A stretch of 64,000 bases of DNA, taken from assembly GCA_905250115.1 (NCBI GenBank), contig CAJNOI010000183.1, positions 1 through 64,000 on the forward strand, written 5' to 3'. Positions 21,133 to 31,992 of this stretch are shown one piece after another (the first letter of the stretch is position 1; every line of letters starts with the position of its first letter). The translations under genes and the position numbers were made by a program. Below the pieces are notes generated by a model. That model was not told where the DNA came from and did no database searches. It saw only the letters and a program-made list of their open reading frames with translations. The DNA is from Adineta steineri (Eukaryota > Rotifera > Eurotatoria > Adinetida > Adinetidae).

Positions 21133-21444
21133 CTTAAAAAGCATAACTCTTTATTTTATTTATATACTGCGATTATAACTGAAAATAAAATAAATAACAA
21201 ATAAAGACGTCATAAGGGTGTGAGGTGAGGGTAAGGATGAGTTTTGATTCTCGCTCAAAACAAGTGACGCAAATGTTTCATTTTTACTGCTTTTCTCCAT
21301 GCATACACATGTGTTGCCATTGCAAATATTATTTCAAGAGTCATTGCAGACTGCAGTTAACAACATTTAGAGTTTCTTTTCTTGCAACAGGGTGGGTATA
21401 ATAGAAAGAATCAATTCATTGGCGAAGTGAATTAAACAAAACAA
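21133..21444. other. spacer with duplicated F-box promoter
   Basis: Holds copy 2 of the F-box 5' flank (21223-21395) preceded by a lone G-rich half element at 21214-21240 (AAGGGTGTGAGGTGAGGG) without a C-rich partner. Confidence 0.6.
21223..21395 (+). repeat. direct repeat of F-box 5' flank (copy 2 of 2)
   Basis: Counterpart of 19195-19390, slightly shorter (a gap near TCATTGCA). It leads into the truncated F-box at 21445. Confidence 0.8.
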
Positions 21445-21652
21445 ATGTTGAATAGAAATCCATCATGTATTGAAGATCTAGCGAATGAACTTTGGCTTGA
21501 AATTTTTGATTATCTTGATTGGATTAATCTTTATTCAGCATTTTATGGTATCAACAAACGAATTAATCAATTACTTGAATACACTTTACTTATGTTTTAC
21601 AGTAAAATTTTATTTTCGAACGATTTCTTTTTTTTTAAATATTTTCTTTTAA
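21445..21652 (+). pseudogene. F-box gene fragment cut off at a telomere-like element
   Basis: The frame starts MLNRNPSCIEDLANELWLEI, a good F-box (IEDLANELWLEIFDYLDWINLYSAFYGINKRINQLLEY). It stays open for about 69 codons, becoming Phe/Lys-rich, and then runs straight into AAAGGGTGTGGGTGTGGG. Full members of the family are 290-580 aa, so nearly all of the LRR part is missing. It keeps a duplicated promoter. Confidence 0.75.
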
Positions 21653-21761
21653 AGGGTGTGGGTGTGGGTGTAAGTGTAAAAAGTATCATTCATCACACAC
21701 TCAAACCCACGCAGATCCGCACTCACCAGCCTCCACCCTGATCCTCCCACCCACACCCTTT
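21653..21761. repeat. telomere-like hairpin element joining two truncated genes
   Basis: Opens AAGGGTGTGGGTGTGGGTG and closes CCTCCCACCCACACCCTTTT, with an interior rich in CACTC/CACCC. The F-box fragment enters from the left and the WWE-like gene from the right; both are broken exactly at its ends. Confidence 0.85.
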
Positions 21762-23196
21762 TTGCTTGTCATCTGAAATAAATTTGTCGCTTGATTTCTG
21801 AATTGTTTCCTTCATTTTGTATTCTGATTTGATACTATTGGTTCTTGCTTCTGCACTTGATAACATTTGCCCGATAATATCTTCTTGAGTATGAAAATGA
21901 TAATCGTCTCGATTGGTTATTGGCGCTATACAAAAATTAGAAAAAAACGTTTTCGGACTAATCATGGGAAGTATAGGATTGGTATTTAATTTATAGTTGG
22001 ATATTATTAATACTAGTAATAGATGGAAATACTCTATTTAACCCTTTGAGTTCGGACGACGGGATTTCGTGTCCTGATATTTTGGGACTTGAATAATTCT
22101 AAAAGGCATGGTTTTGCTGATTATCTAACAACAAATATTGCATAAATGTTTGCATTTATGCTATTTGTACATTCAAATATGTTTATATATAGTGGAGATT
22201 GTTGGTTGCTCCTCAATGTATCTGACAATAGTCTATAATTAACTAGTTAGAATATAAACCAGTCTGATCGCACTTCTTACACAGAACTGTCAGTTACATA
22301 AAGATGTTTCGTCTTATAAGAACTCCTCAAAAATGCCATTTATCGAACAGAGCCTGATCAGTTGATCCTATTTGGCAAATATAATAAAGTGCATTTTCGG
22401 CATAAAATGTCACTGCGGACAAAATACAACTGGTTATTAGGTTTGCGCTAATACTGTGATGTGACTTAAGGCTAGGAAAAATACTTTGTATGAATGTATT
22501 GAATGTGATGTAGGATTGTATCTTATGGATTGCCTTAAGAACTATAATAGTTGAAAACTATTTTGAATTATACATCTCGTGATATCTTTTGCAGAGTAAA
22601 CGTTGATTTGAAATTAGAAAAACGTTTACCGTATAAAAATAACCCCGGACTCAAAGGGTTGTCTAAGTGCATGGATAATGATATGAATATAAAAGTGGTA
22701 GCCGTATAAAAAGGCACCATTTTAAACTTTTTCTAACGTTTTGATTTCTCTTTTTTTTATATTGAAGAATAATCTTACGTTCGCGTTTTACTTGTCTGCA
22801 TTTTGTAGCATCATAGTTATTATATTGTTTCATTTCATTGATATTGACATAGTTGTCACTGTCAATCATCACAATACCATTGCAAAAATCAACGGCCTGA
22901 TCACTCCAGCTATAATCAAGTTTTCCTTTAATCATTGATAAGAATAGTCCCATTCGTAGTGGACCACAGTTCTCGTCATATATCCGAGATTTCTTCATTA
23001 AAGACAACGCACGTTCAAGCCACTCATTTACTTCTTTTGAATAGGATTGCCACCCTGATGGAACATTGCGATCGAAAATAGGCAGATACCCTCCAGTATG
23101 ACGATCGACTTTTAAAACCATTTCTGATTCATTGAACACCCAGTACCATTGCGGCTCGGTCGGAACATCGGCTGACGTTGAATTATCGGCGGCCAT
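21762..23196 (-). pseudogene. WWE-like domain gene, 3'-truncated at a telomere-like element
   Basis: Exon 1 (22779-23196) encodes MAADNSTSADVP and then a WWE-like domain: QWYWVF (17-22), GWQSYSKEVNEWLERAL (48-64) and VNINEMKQYNNYDATKCRQ (117-135). This is the W, Y/N, LE and Q-N-T-R pattern of WWE domains, which bind ADP-ribose or ubiquitin machinery partners. A GTAAGA donor follows at 22778. The acceptor TATAG at 21926-21930 opens exon 2 (21762-21925) in matching phase, adding about 54 codons (PPITNRDDYHFHTQEDIIGQ) before the frame hits CAAAAAGGGTGTGGGTGG of the hairpin. No natural stop. The intron of about 850 bp holds a piggyBac-like MITE. WWE call is from pattern only. Confidence 0.6.
22042..22658. 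mobile_element. piggyBac-like MITE, about 617 bp
   Basis: TTAA at 22038-22041 is followed by CCCTTTGAGTTCGG. The other end is CCGGACTCAAAGGG followed by TTGT, a decayed TTAA. CCCTTTGAGTYCGG is a near-perfect terminal inverted repeat, and CCC ends on TTAA are typical of piggyBac. No transposase frame inside, so non-autonomous. It lies in the intron of the WWE-like gene. Confidence 0.65.
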
Positions 23197-23968
23197 GTTG
23201 TAGAGAAAAAATGAAAACCTAGGTTGTCAACTACAGTGCAACTTTTTAATATTTATGAAAATAAAAAATATAAAGTGCACGCTTTCAATCGATCAATAAT
23301 TTTTTTTTTCTTTTTCTTCGTTCTCTCGCATCGAGAAGAAAGAAATATTGTTTACCGAAGAGACTTCTAAGATTTTTACTCACAGAGAAAAAATTGCTTC
23401 AGAGTGATGCGAATAGTTTCATTGTGGGTGTGGGTGAACGACTACAAAAGAACTTTCATTCATATATACACGCATACCCACACTCCTCAAGTTCAAAACA
23501 TCATATAATAAGCTGCAACAATTTTCGTGTCTGTTATTCAACCATTGAAAATGGATTGTTTTTGATTGTCACCAAGTCATGTCGTTGACTTACAACTGAA
23601 AAATGATTCAACGTTTTAATATTGTTAAGGCAATTGTTTTTGTATGATTTTTCCATTTCATTGTGCGTAAGTGAAACCTGTGCAAACAATGAGTTCGTCG
23701 GCAACTGTAATGCATAAATCTGTCAGGCACAATTTTTTTGAATTACTCATTTCAAAAGAATAAATTCATGACTTTCGATTTATGGTTGAGAGTCTGGCAG
23801 AAAAAGTGCATTATAGGTATTTGATGACTCATGGGGAAAAATGCTTGATTCCAAGTGGTGGTAGTATATAAACATTAATGAAAAGAGATTCGTTCATTCA
23901 CTAAATTATTACCATAGTTTTATAATCTCTTTCTTTCTTATTCATACCTATCATTTATTTTTTAACAA
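23197..23968. other. intergenic with one hairpin
   Basis: Upstream region shared divergently by the WWE-like gene and the 877-aa gene. A hairpin lies at 23423-23491. No further gene seen. Confidence 0.5.
23423..23491. repeat. telomere-like hairpin element
   Basis: TGTGGGTGTGGGTGAACG, loop, ACGCATACCCACACTCCTCA. It contains an exact TGTGGGTGTGGG pair. Confidence 0.75.
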
Positions 23969-26602
23969 ATGACATTTCAACAGTGCCAGTATGAAGGTAG
24001 AATTGTGGACATACCTGTTCGGTGTATAAACAAGAACAGATATTTGTTCTTACAAGATGTTCATGATCATTTTATTGGTATTCGAAGATTTACACTGAAA
24101 GACGAGCCAATACCATTCGTGAAATACAACGATAATAGTGTTATTTATCCACAACGAATTCTAGCTTCTACTCATGATGTTATTGATTGTCATACATCAA
24201 CGCCTGCAGACGAAGCTACCTTATCAAACACTTTAAATATGATTTTGAAGAACACTGAAATTTTTAACACAAAAATTGATGCTATTCAACGTCAAATATT
24301 TGAGCAAGCAGAATACCCAATACCCCATCTTTTCATCGTACTACCAGAAGAAACAGCGTTCAATCCTTCAACATGGTTTTGTCATACATATCGTTTGCAT
24401 TTTCTATGTGACTGTGAAAACGAGAATGAACGTCATTTTGCTCTACATGACGGATATAAAATAAGCAAACCACATGAATTCTTTCGTAAATATGGACCTT
24501 ATCTTCGACACATATTAACAGTAATTAAAGGTATGGCATGCGTCGGCAGCATCGTTCTTCCACAACTGTCATCAATCCATATGGGATTATCTAATTTTAC
24601 CGCTTTACAAAAAAAGGAATTCTGTAATAGTATTATTGATAAAGCAGAGCAAGCAGGTGAGATTTTAACAAAAGTTGACGAATGTCTGAATATTTCAACA
24701 GAAGCAATAATTCAAGAAGTAGACGGTGCTACACTACGACAAATTCGAAGGTATTTGGAAAAAGTGGATAATCATGATACGTTAGGAAATTTATACCGTT
24801 CTATTACCTCTGATGGTCATGTTCGATGGGTGTGTGTTAAACATCGCAGTGGACCATGTTCAAATGCTAATATTCAACAATTACGAAAAGACTTCCAACA
24901 ATTAGGTGGAAAAATAAAAGACAATGCTGCGTTGGTGAAGGAATTACACAAAGATAAGTTTGAAAAGTTCATCAAATTGTTGGATCAAGGATTAACATTC
25001 AGTACAATAAGATTGGAAAACTTAAGATTGAAAAAAGATTTATTTTCAGAATTTCTTCATGTCGTCTCAATGAAAAATAAGATTGATAAACTTGAACTGG
25101 AAAACATTTTCTTAACAAATTATGGAAGAGATATACCGAAACGAGACATAATTTCACAGCTTAATAATACAGTAAAAAGCGTTGGAAACCTTATCATTGA
25201 ATATACATTTACAAGACCATTGGAAAAATTTCAATCAAAATTATTTAATGCTATCAAAGAAACAAATTCACGGTTGGTATTTAAAATTCGACCAGCAGAA
25301 GTAACATCTTCACTGGAATTAACTGGAACAAATGAAGCTGGATTTACTCTATTTATAAAAAGTCATGACGAAACTGATGCAGTTAAATATTCTTCAGCCA
25401 TTAACAATATGTTTGAAGAATTGAATGTATCAACACTTCATCTACACAATGCAATTCTTTCCGAAAGTCTTTGGAATACTATCCGTGAATTGGTTGACGA
25501 TAGTGAAAATCTAGAAGAAATGATTATGGACTGTCCTTCAACATTAAACGAAACTCAAGAATGGCTCTTTTCTCTTTGTAAAAATGAAAGCTTAAAAGTA
25601 TTACATATAATGAATGGACCAAAACAAGCGGATGTTTGTGTAGAAATTTTTCAAATGTTGAAAGAAAAAAACACTTTGAAAAAATTTTCTCTCACGTCTT
25701 CTACTTATTGCCTTCAACTTGATTTTATCTTTGCATCATCACAAAACAGGTATTCAACGTTAACTGGAATTGCTAAATGGTGTACCAATAACAATAGTGA
25801 TGTTCTAATTATTAAGAAGTTTCTTCAAATTATACCAGTTCATCATCTGTCATTAGACTTGGCGGATATCAATTGTGAAACATCACTTACACAATTAGCA
25901 GAGACTATTAATCAACTGCCGTTATTAAAAATTCTTGAACTTCAAAGTGAAACTAGCTGTGCAGTTTTTCATCGAGAAAAACGGATTTTCAACAGAGAAA
26001 GTAGCGTACATGAATCTGAGTTGCTACCCCGTGTACAGCATAGGAAACCTTCTTTACGCAAAAAATTCAAAAAGTATCTATCGTTTCTTAGCTGTATTAG
26101 TCCTAAATATTATCATTCATCTCAGAAAGACAGCAGTAATCCTCCACCACAAATTTCCAATGAAAGAGCAATGCCTGTTGAACCTTTCTCTCACGTTTCC
26201 TCAAATCCACTTTATAAACAAATACAAGAAATTGCACTCAGTTTTACACTAAAACAATTCCAAATTACTATTAGTCCTGATGTAAACATAAGTCACATTG
26301 CTTCAAGTATACAATCAAATTCAACAATAACTCACCTACGATTTGTTGGACGAATAGAAGAGACTGTTATGACGACATTAATTAAAGCTTTTCGTAAGAA
26401 TACGATAATATCTCATTTATCTTTGAAAGAAATTGAGATTTCACTTCTTAATCTTCGTCAAATCTTCGATATGTCCTATGTTAATCGAAGATTACGAGTA
26501 TTAGAAATTCATCATTGTACATCTGATTTTGATCGAAAATTATTTCAACAAGAAATTAAACAAGCACGTTCTGAGAATCGTACTTTAGAAATTTTTGTTT
26601 GA
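23969..26602 (+). CDS. large cytosolic LRR-like protein with an LFIVLPE-type N-terminal domain
   Basis: An 877-aa single-exon protein, no signal peptide or membrane segment. Residues about 50-190 include a Gln-rich helix (IDAIQRQIFEQAEYPIPHLFIVLPEE) and a block with YRLHFLCDCENE, HFALHDGYKI and PHEFFRKYGPYLRHIL. From memory, this combination also occurs in predicted proteins of Mortierella-type fungi linked to LRR or NACHT-like parts; I cannot verify it here. Residues 330-480 look helical. The C-terminal 400 residues carry ribonuclease-inhibitor-like leucine-rich repeats (NSTITHLRFVGRI, NTIISHLSLKEIEI, NRRLRVLEIHHC), interrupted near 690-750 by a basic, Ser/Pro-rich linker. A pattern-recognition or scaffold role would fit, but is inference. 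No NTPase Walker motif visible, so it is not a complete NLR. Confidence 0.65.
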   Translation: MTFQQCQYEGRIVDIPVRCINKNRYLFLQDVHDHFIGIRRFTLKDEPIPFVKYNDNSVIYPQRILASTHDVIDCHTSTPADEATLSNTLNMILKNTEIFNTKIDAIQRQIFEQAEYPIPHLFIVLPEETAFNPSTWFCHTYRLHFLCDCENENERHFALHDGYKISKPHEFFRKYGPYLRHILTVIKGMACVGSIVLPQLSSIHMGLSNFTALQKKEFCNSIIDKAEQAGEILTKVDECLNISTEAIIQEVDGATLRQIRRYLEKVDNHDTLGNLYRSITSDGHVRWVCVKHRSGPCSNANIQQLRKDFQQLGGKIKDNAALVKELHKDKFEKFIKLLDQGLTFSTIRLENLRLKKDLFSEFLHVVSMKNKIDKLELENIFLTNYGRDIPKRDIISQLNNTVKSVGNLIIEYTFTRPLEKFQSKLFNAIKETNSRLVFKIRPAEVTSSLELTGTNEAGFTLFIKSHDETDAVKYSSAINNMFEELNVSTLHLHNAILSESLWNTIRELVDDSENLEEMIMDCPSTLNETQEWLFSLCKNESLKVLHIMNGPKQADVCVEIFQMLKEKNTLKKFSLTSSTYCLQLDFIFASSQNRYSTLTGIAKWCTNNNSDVLIIKKFLQIIPVHHLSLDLADINCETSLTQLAETINQLPLLKILELQSETSCAVFHREKRIFNRESSVHESELLPRVQHRKPSLRKKFKKYLSFLSCISPKYYHSSQKDSSNPPPQISNERAMPVEPFSHVSSNPLYKQIQEIALSFTLKQFQITISPDVNISHIASSIQSNSTITHLRFVGRIEETVMTTLIKAFRKNTIISHLSLKEIEISLLNLRQIFDMSYVNRRLRVLEIHHCTSDFDRKLFQQEIKQARSENRTLEIFV

Positions 26603-26745
26603 AAATTCAAAATTTAAGTTATTTTTCTTGTATTGCTGTACATGATTTTTTATGTAATATAATATTTGATTTTTTTAAATAGAAAGAACAAAACGATTTA
26701 TTCTTAAAACAAGTTTATATCATGAATGATCTATACTCTCAGTTC

Positions 26746-26763
26746 AACCCACATCCACCCTCA
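26746..26763. repeat. lone C-rich half of a telomere-like element
   Basis: CAACCCACATCCACCCTCAA without a G-rich partner nearby; probably a decayed or partial member. Confidence 0.45.
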
Positions 26764-26976
26764 ACAGAAAAAAATCGATTATTTTCGGGAGAGAAAGGTG
26801 ATCATATTCTGTTTAATTTTTGACTAGGCAGAATCGAAATTTTTTGTTTTGTCTGCAATGCACAAAGTTTAACAAAGTGAATGTATAGTCGACGCTTTGA
26901 TCGGATTGGTGAACTGAAGTAGAATAAAGACACTATATAATGTTCGCGATTCATATAAAAAAGCAGTAGAAAAGAA

Positions 26977-28029
26977 ATGAATTCTCCGAGAATTACTAGA
27001 TTAGAGGATCTACCTGTGGAAATGTTAATGAAAATATTTATTTATTTTACAGCTGATCAAATTTATTTCTCACTTTCTCAATTAAATAATTATTTCAATT
27101 TAATTCTCAAATCATTACCGAAATTAAATCTTGTGATACACGAACATTTAGATCCTTCTGTTCTCTCTTTTTTTGATTCATTTAACAAAATTCTCGTCAA
27201 ATTTTATGGTTCACACCTTGAAGATTGTGATTGTCAATCTCCTTTGATAAATGGTGGTAATCGTTTGTATGAAATTTACTGGATAATAGATTTTGACTGG
27301 TATCAAGACTTTTATGAAGAACGATCTCCTTATCCTCCCAGTAAAATCGAAAATATTATTCATCCTGATAATTATTCTCGATTACAATCATTAGTTTTGT
27401 CAAATGCTTCATCTAAATTGATACAATTAATATTTCACGGTGAATTTCCTCGTTTAAAAGTCTGTCATCTTGATAGATGTGAATCAATTATTTTTCCATG
27501 CTCGATGACAATACAATTACAAAATCTTCGTCAATTAACAATACGAGGACAACAAGGTCATGTATTAGAAAAGATATTATTGGTTTGTTCTTGTTTAGTA
27601 TATCTGGATTTTTCATGTAATGATTCCATTCCTCCATTTCATTTCATCAATCATTGTTTTCTATCGATAAAATATCTTCGACTCGGTCGACTTAAAAACT
27701 TTTTCTTTCATAATGGACAATTCGTTTTTCTTCTCTCGCTCTTTCCAAATCTTTTACAATTTTATTTAATTGTTAATGATGTTGAAACAATCAATATTCA
27801 AGAAATTGCGAATTATTTACATCGTCAATGTCCATTATTGTAAATATTAGCTTTACATATTGATATGTGAGGACATATGCTTCGTAATTCTTCTATCGGT
27901 AGTCTTAAAGAAATTACCAAAATGCATTCTCTTTTCAATTATGTCGAAAGATGGGACCCATGTCTAGCTATTAGTTCACATAGTTTCATTCCGCATTTTT
28001 TTTATAAACATCGATATATTCGTTTATGA
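26977..28029 (+). pseudogene. F-box gene with two in-frame stops near its 3' end
   Basis: Starts MNSPRITRLEDLPVEMLMKI, a standard F-box, then about 240 residues of LRR-like sequence (YLRLGRLKNFFF, LFPNLLQFYLIV). The frame stops at TAA 27841-27843. It reads on in the same frame as protein-like sequence (LALHIDM, TGA 27868-27870, GHMLRNSSIGSLKEITKM, YVERWDP) to TGA 28027-28029. The sequence beyond the stops looks like the normal C-terminus of the family, so the gene was probably full length (about 350 aa) and has decayed. A shortened functional 288-aa product is possible. An ATATAA-like promoter precedes it by about 40 nt. Confidence 0.65.
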
Positions 28030-28327
28030 CTATTTGATTATCATTTCATTTGTATCTTATATTCTTTTCTTATTCAATTAAAATAAACTTAGAAAACCAT
28101 CTTGAGGATGAGTTTCTGCTGAATAAATTTAATCCCATATTTTTAAGCATACCGATATCTTTTAGATCAGTATTAGTGTAGGTCTATTTGTTTTATTTTC
28201 TCAGCTGTGATGCACATTTAAGTATGAAAATAAAATGAATATATGGAAAACACATAAATACGAATATTGTTCTTTCCTATAAAATCGTTTATCGATGTTT
28301 ATGAAAATGTGCGATCGTGGTTTAAGT

Positions 28328-28404
28328 TGAGGGTGTGACTGGGTGGGCGAGGGTATCTATTAAAGAAAGAGAGACTCATCTACACCCACACCCACACCCT
28401 CAAG
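28328..28404. repeat. telomere-like hairpin element
   Basis: TTGAGGGTGTGACTGGGTGG, AT loop, CACCCACACCCACACCCTCA; among the best-conserved copies. Confidence 0.85.
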
Positions 28405-28756
28405 TGCTACAATGACCATAGGCACTAAATCTTATGAATATTATCAAAATAATCAGATATTATATGAAAAACGACACTGAAAAACTACGAAAACATTTGA
28501 AAGGCTAATTAAAGCTTTTTTATCACTTGTAACTTTTGTTAATCTTAATAAATTAATCTACAAGTGTAAAAAGCAAAAATATTCTTTTTTATTTGGAATC
28601 GAATATAAAAGTATGTGATAATTCAGTAAAGATATGGAAGGAAACAGTTCGCAGACGTCATATGATGAAAATTCTTCTAACTAAATTATTATTTACAAGC
28701 TGAACTACTTGCAAGACAAAAAACTAGATAACTAAAAGTTAGTTTGCTTGAAATAA
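28405..28756. other. intergenic, nothing recognised
   Basis: AT-rich stretch between the hairpin and the 3' end of the kelch gene. Confidence 0.5.
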
Positions 28757-28833
28757 TTAATATAATTCTGCACTATTTAAAACACTAACACCATTGTATC
28801 CACCAGTAACCAATACTTTTCCATTTAATAATA

Positions 28834-30577
28834 CCCATGTCGCTCTTTTTTTCATCAAACCGTCGGTAACCGTCGGTTGTGCTAAGAACCAGCGGTGACC
28901 GGTGGTTGAAGCTAGAACCGACGGTTAACCGCGGTTATCGATCGGTTTTGACTAGCAGATTTTAACGATGAAACGATACACAAAAACAAACAAACTATAT
29001 GTAGTGATATAAAAAAATTAGAAATAATCATCAGTATGATTAGAATTCTCTTGTTCTACTTGTTTTATCAAGATTTAGAAAAACAAAACTCATATTTTAA
29101 AGCTATACTAAGATGTCGCTTTTTTCTTTCTCATTGGATTGATTGAAATTGTTCAAGACTTGTTCATTAGATAAAGGACATAATGAATGAATCGATTGTT
29201 GAAAATAACTTTTTATGTTAATAATATCTATGTATATGATTTTCACTTTTGTTTGTTAATTTGTCTAGAAATTTCTCGAACAGTTAACTTCGTTTTTAGA
29301 TATCAATATTCTGTCCATGGATAAAAAAATCCTTTTGTTCTCGTCGAATTATCAAAGAAAAAAGTAAATATCAATTTTATCAATATTTTTCGTTTTAAAT
29401 AATAAATTTTTATTTTCAAGATCAATGTCGCATTAAATGGTGATCAGTTTGGTGATGAAAATATAATCGTTGACGATTCACCATTTAAATCTACATCAGT
29501 GAGTTATATTTAGCAGGTTTTGCTTATGAACTTTTGGCTGTTGTTTTTTTTTAGATTTATGTAAATTCAGAAGGAGCATCTGTAGATCTACTTCAGTTAT
29601 ATGGTGCTCAAACTCATATGGGTCGTTATGTTGCACTTGTAATGGATAAGTTATTTACGTTAGAAGAAATAACAACCATTACTAAAGATGAACTGGTAAA
29701 GGATGAACGATACTTAATTATTAAAGGTAAAACAAAAATCAGTTTTTATCATAGTCACTTCTTAAATATGGTTCTATTTAGAAGCAGTTCGATCAAGATT
29801 CAAGCTGAATCATGAAATGTTACGGTCTGAATGGTCAATCTTGCATGAATGCATTCTTCAAAAGAGACGCAATGAATTGAAGAAAAAAAAGTAGTGCTGG
29901 TAATGTAACAGTGCAATCCGCATCACAAGTAACACTACACGACGATTTTGATGAATTTATTGGTTCATTTGCAAATTAAAAAGCTTCTTCTTAAATATCT
30001 TTTTTACTTCTATTTTCTTGTTTTAAGTATTTTTACTTTATTAAAAACATTTATTTCTTACATATTATATGATTATTGTTTTAATATGTAATACTTCTTT
30101 ATTAACTGTTTCTATCGTATAGTTATAGTTAGAATAACAGAAGATGTACTTATTCTTGTTATTTTATGTTGTACCTCGTGTTTTTGTAGATGCGCTCTTC
30201 CTGTGTGAAAACATAATGTATGTGTTTTTTTTGTCTCATTACAAATTGATTTTGTTGAACATGTGTGATGTTAAATAATGATAAGTGGTTTTTTGTATTT
30301 CAATGATTTAGAGTGCTTTTTTGTTCTAATGTTAGAGATTGATTTTGATGAAATTTTAATAAAGTCTAACTGAAAGCTGTATGTGAATTGAAACTTTTAC
30401 TGTAGGCTAAATTCGATCGTTATATATCAGTAAGAGCATGAAGAAAACCGCCAGAGGAATGCAGTTAACGGCGGTTAACCGCGGTTAACTGCGATAACCG
30501 GAACGGTCAAACGGGCGTTCAACCGGAAGGTGAACTGCGGTTAACTGACGGTTTTAAAGCGGTTTGTATGACATGGG
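28834..30577. mobile_element. 1744-bp TA-flanked DNA element with BEN-like gene, inserted in kelch gene
   Basis: Termini are CCCATGTC and GACATGGG, with TA on both sides (28832-28833 and 30578-30579). Removing the element and one TA restores a continuous kelch frame, which defines the ends. Subterminal zones are full of AACCGTCGGTTAACC-like and CGGTTAACCGCGGTT-like inverted motifs. A TA target is used by Tc1/mariner-type and some other transposases. No DDE transposase is visible; the only coding sequence is the BEN-like gene. Confidence 0.8.
29421..29894 (+). CDS. BEN-domain-like protein encoded inside the TA element (5' end unresolved)
   Basis: Three exons join in phase: 29421-29498, 29555-29726 and 29782-29894. 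The middle one carries GRYVALVMDKLFTLEEITTI and the last EAVRSRFKLN. Together they match the pattern of BEN domains (RYxxxLxxxLFTxEEL ... AVxxRF), which bind DNA or chromatin proteins. The last exon ends with a Lys-rich tail and TAG after a run of eight A. Reading on with a one-base shift at that run gives a further acidic stretch (LHDDFDEFIGSF) to a stop near 29979, so a homopolymer frameshift is possible. No ATG could be tied to the first exon, and a further upstream exon is likely. BEN domains occur in metazoan regulators and some viruses and transposons. Role here unknown. Confidence 0.5.
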
Positions 30578-31992
30578 TACAGATGCTGTGTGCCAATAGC
30601 GTGCATTCGTCATGTTACTAGTAGTTATCCAAGTACTTGTTAATGGATCATACAACTCAGCACTATTTAAATAACCATTATAATTTTCTCCACCAGTAAC
30701 TAATACTTTTCCATTTGATAATACAGATGTTGTGTGATCATATCGTGCATTAGTCATGTTACCAGTAGTTGTCCAGGTACCTGTTAATGGATCATACAAT
30801 TCAGCACTATTTAAATAACCAATAATATCTGATCCACCAATAACTAATACTTTTCCATTTGATAACACAGATGCTGTGTGAAGTTCTCGTGCATTATTCA
30901 TACTACCAGTAGTTGTCCAAGTACTTGTCGATGGATCATACAATTCAGCACTATTTAAGACATAACCACTGAACCCACTAGTAACTAACACTTTTCCATC
31001 TGATAATACAGATGCTGTGTGCCAATAGCGTGCATTAGTCATGTTACCAGAAGTTGTCCAAGTACTTGTTAATGGATCATACAATTCAGCACTATTTAAA
31101 TAACCATTATAATTTTCTCCACCAGTAACTAATACTTTTCCATTTGATAATACAGATGCTGTATGAAATTCTCGTGCATTATTCATGCTACTGGTAGTTA
31201 TCCAGGTACCTGCTAATGGGTCATACAATTCAGCACTATTCAAATAACCATTATTAGCATTGTATCCACCAGTCACTAATACTCTTCCATTTGATAATAC
31301 AGATGCTGTGTGGTAATATCGTGCATTAGTCATGGAACCAGTAGTTGTCCAAATGCCTGTTGCTGGATCATACAGCTCAGCACTATTACCGTTGTATCCA
31401 CCTGCAACTAATACTTGTCCATTTGATAATACAGATGCTGTGTGATACTCTCGTGCATTAGTCATATTGCCAGTAGAAAACCATCCTAGAAGTTACATTT
31501 TTATATATTTAGACAATACAACATTAGACAATCAAATAGTCAACATTCATTATTCTAAAATGACAGTCTTTGTTATGTCTGTTTTATATCATCTCAAACT
31601 TATGTAAACCGAGAATATTAATCAAATGTATTACACAAAATCTCTTCACATATCATTATCACATCTTCAGTTTTCTATATTTTCTATTTCTTCTCTTATC
31701 TTAATCAACTATATAAAAGATGTTTGTCTCAAATTGATCACTCTGATAATTACACTCACTGATGTGTTTTTCGATTCTCTACAAATTTTACGAGCTATGA
31801 TTGAAAGATATTCAATAGAAGGAAAAGTATGAACTATGCATTAACTCTTTTATAGTTCTCTGGATATCACAATCAATAGTGAATTATTTATAACATTTTC
31901 TTTTCAATAATTTATACATAGGTATGCAAAAGACTATATAACATTCATCACTGGAACTGATATGAAACATGAACTAATGATAAAAGGCTACT

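Noticed and set aside
27841..27870. Programmed readthrough or selenocysteine at the F-box stops
   Set aside because: Two different stops close together and no visible stem-loop signal; decay is simpler.
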